From NCBI GenBank assembly GCA_020848855.1, contig JADLHH010000393.1, forward strand, positions 1-7,256: DNA of 7,256 nucleotides, given 5' to 3'. The translations under genes and the position numbers were made by a program. The stretch is from Anaerolineae bacterium (GTDB taxonomy: Bacteria; Chloroflexota; Anaerolineae; Aggregatilineales; Phototrophicaceae). A model generated the notes under the pieces. It saw only the letters and a list, made by a program, of their open reading frames with translations, was not told the DNA's origin and ran no database searches. This document shows, one piece after another, positions 1-7,256 of this stretch (position 1 is its first letter; each line of letters starts with the position of its first letter).

Positions 1-1132
1 GCTCGACGAACATCATATCGGTGACCTTCACCGAGCCGTACTCGCACACGCGCCCAAGATCGTTGCGCCCCAGATCGACCAGCATGACGTGTTCGGCGCG
101 CTCTTTCGGGTCGGCGAGCATGTCTTCGGCAAGCTGCTTGTCTTCGGCTTCGTCTTTGCCGCGCGGGCGCGACCCGGCTATCGGGCGGGTGGTGGCGACC
201 CCGTCCTCAAGCCGCACCATCATCTCCGGCGACGCGCCGACCAGCGTGAAATCGTCGCTGAAGCGCAGCAGGAACATGTACGGCGACGGATTGGTCGCCC
301 GCAGCGCGCGGTAGATCGTCAGCGGCGAGGCGCTGGTCTTACGGCTGAGGCGCTGCGAGATCACGATCTGGAAGGCGTCCCCGGCGGCGATGTACTCCTT
401 CGCGCTTCGCACGTTTTGTTCGTACTGCTCGCGGGTCACGTTCGAGCGCAGTTGGTCGCTCATCGGGGCGGAGCCTTCGGGCGGCAGCACCAGCGGCTGC
501 ATCAGCGCGTCGGTGATCGCCTCGATGCGCTGGAGCGCGTCGTCGTAGGCAGCATCCACGCCGTCGGTGTTGTGGGCGTTGGCGAGGATGATCAACTGGT
601 GCTTGGCATGGTCGAAGATCACCAGCGTGTCGATCAGCATGAAAGCGGCGTCGGGCACGTCCAGATCGTGGCTGGCGGTATCGGGCAGGCGCTCGAAATA
701 GCGCACGATGTCGTAGCTCAACATGCCGACCGCGCCGCCGATGAAGCGCGGCAGCCCTTCGACGCGCACCGGGTTGACGCGCCCGAACTCCTTCTCAACG
801 GCGTGCAGCGGGTCTTCTCCTTCGTTGAGCGGGCGGGTGCTGGTGACGCCATGCAGCGTCCGCGTGACCACGCCGTCCTTGACGCTGATCACGCCCTTCG
901 GATTGACGCCGAGGAACGAATAACGCCCGACGCGCTCGCCGCCCTCGACGCTTTCCAGCAGGAACGAGACGTTGCCGGTCTGCGCCAGCTTCATGTAGAC
1001 CGAAACCGGCGTCTCCAGGTCGGCGAGCAGCGTCCGGTACACCGGGACGAGGTCGCCCTGCTCGAACAGCCGGTGTATCTGCCCCCGGTCGGGCAGCACC
1101 GCCGGGCGCGTGAGACTTGGAGAAAGAACCAT
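1..1132 (-). CDS. trpE: Anthranilate synthase component I, N-terminal 377 codons (3' end outside window)
   Basis: TrpE converts chorismate to anthranilate, the first committed step of cytosolic tryptophan synthesis, using ammonia supplied by the TrpG glutaminase subunit. Reading the minus strand from 1132 gives an uninterrupted frame to the window edge. The N-terminal domain carries the feedback-inhibition element FLLES (residues 57-61), and NPSPYMF (281-287) completes the usual tryptophan-binding region. The chorismate-binding domain shows PIAGSRPRG (317-325) and the signature DPKERAEHVMLVDLGRNDLG (341-360). TrpE is usually about 490-510 residues, so roughly 120 are missing here through truncation by the window. 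The start is fixed by an in-frame TGA two codons upstream (1138-1136) and a strong AAGGAG. PabB and isochorismate synthase relatives are less likely because the LLES element is intact and the leader is a Trp-type T-box. The neighbouring polX is divergent and unrelated in function. Confidence 0.97.
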   Translation of the reverse strand, partial: MVLSPSLTRPAVLPDRGQIHRLFEQGDLVPVYRTLLADLETPVSVYMKLAQTGNVSFLLESVEGGERVGRYSFLGVNPKGVISVKDGVVTRTLHGVTSTRPLNEGEDPLHAVEKEFGRVNPVRVEGLPRFIGGAVGMLSYDIVRYFERLPDTASHDLDVPDAAFMLIDTLVIFDHAKHQLIILANAHNTDGVDAAYDDALQRIEAITDALMQPLVLPPEGSAPMSDQLRSNVTREQYEQNVRSAKEYIAAGDAFQIVISQRLSRKTSASPLTIYRALRATNPSPYMFLLRFSDDFTLVGASPEMMVRLEDGVATTRPIAGSRPRGKDEAEDKQLAEDMLADPKERAEHVMLVDLGRNDLGRVCEYGSVKVTDMMFVE

Positions 1133-1138
1133 GCTTCA

Positions 1139-1144
1139 CTCCTT
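1139..1144 (-). promoter_or_regulatory. Ribosome binding site of trpE
   Basis: AAGGAG lies 6 nt before the ATG at 1132 on the minus strand. It follows the T-box terminator, so it is transcribed only when the leader reads through. Together with the in-frame stop at 1138-1136 it decides the trpE start. Confidence 0.9.
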
Positions 1145-1154
1145 GCACTCAGGC

Positions 1155-1194
1155 AAAACAAAACCGCCTCCCGTATCAAGGACGAGAAGCGGTT
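1155..1194 (-). terminator. Rho-independent attenuator of the trpE T-box
   Basis: AACCGC (1194-1189) pairs with GCGGTT (1167-1162). The stem continues inward with TTCTCGT (1188-1182) against ACGGGAG (1174-1168), including two G-U pairs, and closes a 7-nt loop. The stem is followed by the T-rich run TTTTGTTTT (1163-1155). It ends 22 nt before the trpE start and competes directly with the antiterminator. Confidence 0.93.
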
Positions 1195-1211
1195 CCCGTG
1201 GTGCCACCTTG
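1177..1211 (-). promoter_or_regulatory. T-box antiterminator element
   Basis: The conserved T-box sequence AAGGTGGCACCACGG lies at 1210-1196. It folds as follows: helix A1 is CAAGG (1211-1207) with CCTTG (1181-1177); a 7-nt bulge UGGCACC (1206-1200) follows; helix A2 is ACGGGAA (1199-1193) with TTCTCGT (1188-1182), closing a CCGC loop. The 3' strand of A2 is also the 5' inner strand of the terminator, so the two structures exclude each other. The bulge bases UGGC are those expected to bind the tRNA acceptor end. Confidence 0.93.
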
Positions 1212-1475
1212 CTTGCCAGGCTTCAACGAAGCCCAGCCGCTCTTATGGGGTACGGACGCGCAGAACGAGTCGATACCCTGCGCCATGATAACGGGTGCGC
1301 GGCTCCCGGTTCGAGCTACTTGTGTATCTCATCAAGATACGCGTTTGCTCTCACGACTCCCCAGTCCATTCGACCGCTGCGCCCGTGCCGCCTTCTCAGC
1401 CCCGGCGACTCTCTGGAACGCCGCTTCGCGGTGTACTCGTCTGGATCAACGTCTTTGCTGGTATAGATTGCTAGT

Positions 1476-1503
1476 AGAGTAACACGGATTCGAGGTCTGT
1501 CAA
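1476..1503 (-). promoter_or_regulatory. Predicted sigma-A-type promoter of the trpE leader
   Basis: A perfect -35 hexamer TTGACA (1503-1498) is followed after 16 bp by TACTCT (1481-1476), a weak -10 (3 of 6 consensus bases) that is preceded by an extended TGT. Transcription would begin near 1470, giving a leader of about 335 nt. That length suits a T-box and starts just upstream of the stem I elements. Confidence 0.6.
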
Positions 1504-1629
1504 GAATTTTGGGCAACAGGTTCCCAGTGCAATCCGTATCCGACATTCAGGTAAGAGTGAACAGACGACAAGCGAACGTGACGCGAACCAAAGCGTCAGG
1601 CAGGCGTATTTCGTCTCCCCGCCGCAACA

Positions 1630-1638
1630 TGCTATACT
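1630..1638 (+). promoter_or_regulatory. Candidate extended -10 promoter for polX
   Basis: TGC-TATACT is an extended -10 with five of six consensus bases in the hexamer. No good -35 is visible 16-18 bp upstream. Initiation near 1645 would leave a 5' leader of about 38 nt before polX. The stretch from 1504 to 1629, between this and the divergent trpE promoter, shows no gene or structured element that I can recognise. Overlapping sequence CATAAT at 1644-1649 is an alternative -10. Confidence 0.4.
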
Positions 1639-1682
1639 TCTTGCATAATACATGCGTTCTAAATGGAGATGCGCGAAGCGCC

Positions 1683-3434
1683 ATGACCAACCGCGAGATC
1701 GCCGACATTTTCGACCGGATCGCCGACATGCTCGAAATTAAGGGCGAGATCATCCACCGGGTGATGGCGTACCGCAACGCCGCCGGAGCAATCCGCGAGC
1801 TTTCGCGCGACATCAACGCGCTGGCAGCCGACGGCGAACTCGGCACGATCCCGTTCGTCGGCAAGATCATCGGCGAGAAAATTCAGGAGATGCTCGACAC
1901 CGGCAAGCTGAATTTCTACGAGGAACTGAAGGCGGAAGTGCCGGAAGGCGTCGTTGACATTTTTCACATTAACGGCGTGGGACCCAAGAAAGCCAAGCAG
2001 TTCTGGGACGCGGGCATCACGTCGGTCGAGGCGCTGGAAGCCGCCGCCAGAGAAGATAAGCTGAACCGGATGCCGGGGATGGGCGCGAAGACGCAGGCGA
2101 AAATCCTCGAAGGGATCGAGTCGCTCAAGCGGCGGCAGGCGAACACCCGTGTGCTGCTGGGCGTGGCGCTGCCGCTCGCCGAAAGCATTCTCGATCACCT
2201 GCTCGCCCTGCCCCAGTCGATCAAGGGCGAGATCGGCGGCAGCATCCGGCGCGGACGCCCGACGATTGGCGACATCGACCTGCTGGTCGCCAGCAGCGAG
2301 CCGCAGCCGATCATGGATGCCTTCGTCGCGCTGCCGGAAGTCTCGCGGGTGCTGGGGCATGGCGAGAAGAAAAGCTCGGTCGAGCTGCACAGCGGCTTGC
2401 AGGTCGACCTGCGCGTGATTCCGCCCGAACGGTGGGGCACAGCGATCCAGTATTTCGGCGGGTCGCAGGCGCACGGCATCCACTGCCGAGAGCTGGCGCG
2501 CACCAAAGGACTCAGCCTGAACGAACACGCGCTGACGCCGCTGAACGCCGACGGCACGCTGGACAGTGAGCATGAAATCCTGTGCGCGACCGAGGAAGAA
2601 GTCTACGAGCGCATCGGCTTACCCTGGATTCCGCCGGAAATCCGCGAGGACTGGGGCGAGATCGAGGCGGCGCAGCAGGGGAAGCTGCCGAATTTGATCA
2701 CGCTGGCGGACATTCACGCCGACCTGCACATGCACACCACATGGAGCGACGGACACTTCAGCGTCCGCGAGATGGCGGAGGCGGCGCGGGCGCGCGGGCG
2801 CGAATATATCTGCATCACCGACCACTCGAAGGGCGCGACCATCGCCAACGGCTTGACCGTCGAGCGGCTGATGCGGCAGCACGAGGAAGTCCGGCAGGTG
2901 GATGCCGAGATGCGCCCATTCCGCGTGTTTCACGGCACGGAGATGGAAATTCGCGCTGACGGCACGCTGGATTTCCCCGACGACGTGTTGGAAATGCTGG
3001 ATTTCGTGGTGGCATCGCTGCACGTCGGCTTGCGCCAGCCGCGCGAACAGGTGACGGCGCGCATCCTGAATGCCATCCATAACCCGCACGTCGATTTGAT
3101 CGGACACCCGCGCGGGCAGTTGATTCTAGAGCGCGACCCCGCCGACCTGGACATGGACGCGGTGTTCGCGGCGGCACAGACAAGCGGAGTCGCGTTGGAA
3201 ATCAACGCCAACCCGCACCGCCTCGACCTCGAAGCGCCGCTGGCTCGGCGCGCCGTCGAAATGGGTATCCCGCTGTGCATCGACACGGACGCTCACAGCA
3301 TCGATCAGATGGATTTGATGCGCTTCGGCGTCATCACGGCGCGGCGCGGCTGGGTGGAAGCCTCGTCGGTGATCAATACCTGGTCGCTGGACCAGTTTCT
3401 GGAATGGGTTGGAAGGCGAGGACGCAATGTCTGA
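1683..3434 (+). CDS. polX: DNA polymerase X family protein with PHP exonuclease domain (PolX)
   Basis: PolX fills short gaps in DNA during base-excision and related repair. Its PHP domain supplies 3'-5' exonuclease or phosphatase activity. At 583 residues it matches bacterial PolX (about 570-580). The N-terminal 8-kDa-like region holds helix-hairpin-helix motifs near residues 54-71, 94-107 and 128-141. The polymerase core has GGSIRRGRPTIGDIDLLV (185-202) with catalytic D197 and D199, and the third aspartate D242 in QVDLRV. The C-terminal PHP domain (from about 343) retains all expected metal ligands: H349, H351, D356, H381, E420, H447, H475, D536 and H538. Both activities are therefore probably intact. 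The ATG at 1683 is chosen because the family N-terminus aligns there; the frame stays open upstream to 1509, but that extension crosses the predicted promoter and is non-homologous by eye. The nearest RBS-like GGAG (1665-1668) is an unusually long 14 nt from the ATG. Confidence 0.95.
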   Translation: MTNREIADIFDRIADMLEIKGEIIHRVMAYRNAAGAIRELSRDINALAADGELGTIPFVGKIIGEKIQEMLDTGKLNFYEELKAEVPEGVVDIFHINGVGPKKAKQFWDAGITSVEALEAAAREDKLNRMPGMGAKTQAKILEGIESLKRRQANTRVLLGVALPLAESILDHLLALPQSIKGEIGGSIRRGRPTIGDIDLLVASSEPQPIMDAFVALPEVSRVLGHGEKKSSVELHSGLQVDLRVIPPERWGTAIQYFGGSQAHGIHCRELARTKGLSLNEHALTPLNADGTLDSEHEILCATEEEVYERIGLPWIPPEIREDWGEIEAAQQGKLPNLITLADIHADLHMHTTWSDGHFSVREMAEAARARGREYICITDHSKGATIANGLTVERLMRQHEEVRQVDAEMRPFRVFHGTEMEIRADGTLDFPDDVLEMLDFVVASLHVGLRQPREQVTARILNAIHNPHVDLIGHPRGQLILERDPADLDMDAVFAAAQTSGVALEINANPHRLDLEAPLARRAVEMGIPLCIDTDAHSIDQMDLMRFGVITARRGWVEASSVINTWSLDQFLEWVGRRGRNV

Positions 3435-4164
3435 CAGACCACAGCCGGACAGACTGGACGATACGCAGAATCCGCAGGGAACGCAGCCGGTCAACCTGCC
3501 GGAATGGAACACACCGCCCGCGCCGCTTGTCCCGCCGCGCGTGCCAACGCCGGCGAGCGGGCACGTTCAGCAGGTGGCTCCGCGCACGGCGCAGCCGCGC
3601 AGCCGCGCCCCGCGCAAGCGCAAAACCAGCGACCGCAGCCAGAGCGCGCTGTATCTGCCCGCGTGGTCGGTCGGCGTCATGCTGCTGCTGGTGCTGGGTA
3701 TTGTCGGCTCAATTGTGATGCTGGTGTATACGCTCGGCGGGCAGAACGCGCCGAGCGGCGAGCCGCGCGTGGTGATCATCACCGCCGCGCCGTCGCCGAC
3801 GCTTGCCGAAACGGCGGTCGTCACGCCGACCACGCCGCCGGTCGAGCCGCTGCCGCAGTTCCAGGGACCGATTCCCACGTTCGCGCTGGAAGGTCCAACG
3901 CTTGCGCCGATCATCCTGTCGCCCACGCCGGTCGAAATCTCAATCGGCGCGACAGTGATCGTCAACGTCGACGGTCTGAACATCCGCGAGGCGGCGGGAA
4001 CCAGCAACAAGGTCGTGACCTTTGGCAATAACGGCGACCGCTTCACCGTCGTCGATGGTCCGCAGCAAGCCAGCAACCTGACGTGGTGGCAGATCACCGA
4101 TCCCGACGACCCGGCGCGCACCGGCTGGGCGGCTTCCGATTATCTCGATGTCGCCATGCAGTAA
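3427..4164 (+). CDS. Single-pass membrane protein with C-terminal bacterial SH3 domain
   Basis: I recognise the architecture but not a named gene. The 245-residue product has: a Pro-rich N-terminal region (1-60) ending in a basic patch with RKRK (63-66); one hydrophobic helix (about 78-102, containing GVMLLLVLGIVGSIVMLV); a Pro/Thr-rich linker (about 110-175); and a bacterial SH3-like domain (about 176-243, with VDGLNIREAAGT and a GWAASDYLDV ending). The basic patch before the helix predicts an N-inside topology that exposes the SH3 domain outside the membrane. In this family such domains often bind peptidoglycan or mediate protein contacts, so ligand and role here are unknown. The ATG at 3427 is favoured by GAGG (3418-3421) 5 nt upstream; a TTG at 3409 in the same frame is possible but less likely. 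The start overlaps the polX stop by 8 bp, which suggests co-transcription and translational coupling. No terminator hairpin with a T-run follows. Confidence 0.85.
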   Translation: MSDRPQPDRLDDTQNPQGTQPVNLPEWNTPPAPLVPPRVPTPASGHVQQVAPRTAQPRSRAPRKRKTSDRSQSALYLPAWSVGVMLLLVLGIVGSIVMLVYTLGGQNAPSGEPRVVIITAAPSPTLAETAVVTPTTPPVEPLPQFQGPIPTFALEGPTLAPIILSPTPVEISIGATVIVNVDGLNIREAAGTSNKVVTFGNNGDRFTVVDGPQQASNLTWWQITDPDDPARTGWAASDYLDVAMQ

Positions 4165-4210
4165 GCGATCATGCGAGAGCGATTAACGTTGAGGAAAACG
4201 GACAGCTTTC

Positions 4211-4283
4211 GTAGGGGCAGACCCGTGTGTCTGCCCTCGCGCGGTTTACCATTGTCCGGGCGCCCACGTGGGTGCGCCCCTAC
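4211..4283. repeat. Intergenic inverted repeat with GTAGGGGC ends (REP/MITE-like)
   Basis: This 73-bp element starts with GTAGGGGC and ends with GCGCCCCTAC, so its termini are inverted copies. Each half is itself a hairpin: GGGCAGAC (4215-4222) with GTCTGCCC (4229-4236), and GGGCGC (4258-4263) with GCGCCC (4274-4279) around a palindromic CCCACGTGGG core. Elements of the GTAGGGGC...GCCCCTAC type are dispersed intergenic repeats in a number of bacteria (from memory; not searched here). It lies between the SH3 protein gene and ligA, where it could fold in the transcript. It has no coding capacity. The rest of the 4165-4337 gap shows nothing convincing, and I see no clear ligA promoter in it. Confidence 0.75.
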
Positions 4284-4316
4284 CAGCAATGCCTCCCATC
4301 TCGTCATTGACCGTGA

Positions 4317-6440
<2,124 letters not shown>

Positions 6441-6456
6441 TATTTCAGGATTTCCC

Positions 6457-7256
6457 ATGACAGGCACGATTGTTATCAAAAAAGACCGCGAAAAGCCGAT
6501 CCGCAACCAGCACCCCTGGATATTTTCGGGCGCGATTGACGAGGTGCGCGGGAATCCCACACCCGGCGACATCGTGACGGTGGTATCCCACAGCGGCACG
6601 TTTCTGGCGCGCGGCTACTGGAATCCCACATCGCAGATACAGGTGCGCATCCTGACGTGGCGCGACGAGGAAATTAATGAGGACTGGTGGCGGCAGGCGC
6701 TCAAACGCGCAGTCGATGCCCGCGTGCTAGAGAACTGGCGACAGCGCCATCAAAGTGACCCCTATGGCTTTCGCATCATCAACGCCGAAAATGACTACAT
6801 CCCCGGCATAATTGTCGACCGATATGGCGGCTGGCTGGTGCTGCAAGCCCTGACTCTGCACATCGACCAGCAGAAGACGGCGATAACCCACTTGTTGGCG
6901 GATATTTACGCCGAGATGGGAATCCCGATCAAGGGTGTGTACGAGCGCAGTGACGTGGACATCCGCAAGAAAGAGGGGCTGGAACAGTCGGAAGGCTTGC
7001 TGTACGGCGAAGAGCCGCCGAAGCTGATTCCGATGGCGCAGGAGAAGCTGATCCGGCTGGTGGACGTGCGTAAGGGGCACAAGACCGGCTACTATCTCGA
7101 CCAACTTCGCAATCAGGATTTCCTCGCCAAGTTCCTCGACAGCGTCGGTTTGATCGGCGAAGCGCGCATCCTCAACCTGTTCAGCTACACGGGCGGCTTC
7201 GGCTTGAGCAGCGGCGGCTCGGTCGTTAACGTCGATGCGTCGCGCGAAGTGCTGGA
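6457..7256 (+). CDS. RlmI-like class I SAM-dependent rRNA cytosine methyltransferase, N-terminal 266 codons (truncated by window)
   Basis: The frame is open to the window edge and matches the RlmI/YccW family (COG1092-type), which methylates C5 of a 23S rRNA cytosine (m5C1962 in E. coli). Family length is about 390-400 residues, so the C-terminal third with the catalytic region lies outside. Visible parts are: a PUA-like RNA-binding domain (about 3-70, with HPWIFSGAI at 19-27 and ARGYWNPTSQIQVRIL at 51-66); a central segment with FRIINAENDYIPGIIVDRYG (105-124); KTGYYLDQLRNQ (209-220); and SAM motif I, ILNLFSYTGGFGL (238-250). The start has AGGA (6447-6450) 6 nt before the ATG. Two details look atypical: the family DQR is DQL here, and the stretch from GGF to NVDAS is a few residues shorter than in relatives I recall. 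It is co-directional with ligA across the heptad repeat. Without the C-terminus, assignment to rlmI itself is not certain. Confidence 0.9.
   Translation, partial: MTGTIVIKKDREKPIRNQHPWIFSGAIDEVRGNPTPGDIVTVVSHSGTFLARGYWNPTSQIQVRILTWRDEEINEDWWRQALKRAVDARVLENWRQRHQSDPYGFRIINAENDYIPGIIVDRYGGWLVLQALTLHIDQQKTAITHLLADIYAEMGIPIKGVYERSDVDIRKKEGLEQSEGLLYGEEPPKLIPMAQEKLIRLVDVRKGHKTGYYLDQLRNQDFLAKFLDSVGLIGEARILNLFSYTGGFGLSSGGSVVNVDASREVL

Larger units (their letters stand above)
1155..1445 (-). promoter_or_regulatory. T-box leader (tRNA-Trp-sensing riboswitch) of trpE
   Basis: This transcriptional T-box senses uncharged tRNA-Trp in the nascent trpE leader and prevents termination when tryptophan is scarce. 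Visible in order on the minus strand are: the stem I AGAGAG motif (1414-1409); an apical loop of GGGGCTGA type between GCCG and CGGC arms; the specifier region GAATGGACT with UGG at 1368-1366 followed by the usual purine; a 6-bp hairpin GTATCT/AGATAC (1340-1324); a stem III-like hairpin GGCTTC-GTT-GAAGCC (1233-1219); then the antiterminator and terminator described separately. UGG pairs with the CCA anticodon of tRNA-Trp, which matches the trpE gene downstream. The antiterminator bulge UGGC would pair with a GCCA acceptor end, and bacterial tRNA-Trp normally has G at position 73. The 5' edge of stem I is approximate, since I could not settle its basal pairing by eye. Confidence 0.93.

Noticed and set aside
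89..1288. 399-codon open frame on the plus strand
   Set aside because: It lies antisense to trpE and runs into the T-box. Its product is rich in His, Arg and Val with no recognisable domain, typical of an antisense shadow in GC-rich DNA.
1110..1482. Two overlapping plus-strand frames of about 120 codons
   Set aside because: They cover the minus-strand T-box leader, whose RNA structure accounts for the sequence, and have no RBS or family resemblance.
1509..1682. N-terminal extension of PolX by 58 residues
   Set aside because: The extension crosses the candidate promoter and does not resemble the family; homology begins at MTNREIADIF from 1683.
1659..2573. 304-codon minus-strand frame
   Set aside because: It is antisense to polX, which has full domain and catalytic-residue support.
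3567..4121. 184-codon minus-strand frame opposite the SH3 protein gene
   Set aside because: The plus-strand frame shows a coherent helix-linker-SH3 architecture with an RBS; the minus-strand frame is a low-complexity Ser/Thr/Gly shadow.
4307..4312. TTGACC as a -35 box for ligA
   Set aside because: The matching -10 position falls at 4330-4335 (gaacat), which is not promoter-like and sits on the start codon.

Overview
This window is GC-rich bacterial chromosome, and most of it is conventional housekeeping sequence. The strongest lineage clue is the combination of a tryptophan T-box leader in front of trpE with a membrane-anchored SH3 protein whose linker is rich in Pro and Thr. That combination is typical of Chloroflexota, for example Anaerolineae-like bacteria. 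This placement is inference from gene style, not a phylogenetic result.

Layout. Bases 1-1132 (minus strand) hold the first 377 codons of trpE, whose 3' end lies outside the window. Bases 1133 to about 1503 (minus strand) form its regulatory leader: an RBS, an intrinsic terminator, a well-formed T-box antiterminator with a UGG (Trp) specifier, and a sigma-A-like promoter. A divergent promoter follows at about 1630 on the plus strand. The plus-strand genes are polX (1683-3434), a single-pass membrane protein with an external SH3 domain (3427-4164, overlapping polX by 8 bp), ligA (4338-6368), and the first 266 codons of an RlmI-like rRNA cytosine methyltransferase (6457 to the window end). Two intergenic repeats sit in this row. 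A 73-bp GTAGGGGC-ended inverted repeat (4211-4283) lies before ligA. A long palindrome built from 7-nt units (AGCTGAN) lies between ligA and the methyltransferase gene and runs into the 3' end of ligA.

How the genes fit together. trpE commits chorismate to tryptophan synthesis and should be switched on when uncharged tRNA-Trp accumulates. PolX (gap-filling polymerase with a PHP exonuclease domain) and LigA (NAD+-dependent nick sealing) catalyse consecutive steps of base-excision or gap repair, so their proximity makes functional sense. The SH3 membrane protein between them has no evident repair role. The methyltransferase acts on 23S rRNA.

I found no CRISPR array, transposase, phage gene or convincing undescribed multi-gene system. 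The observations most worth following up are the heptad repeat that appears to supply the last codons and stop codon of ligA, and the clean tRNA-Trp T-box. Lesser ones are a locally over-represented ATCCCAC motif and unusual residues in the partial methyltransferase.
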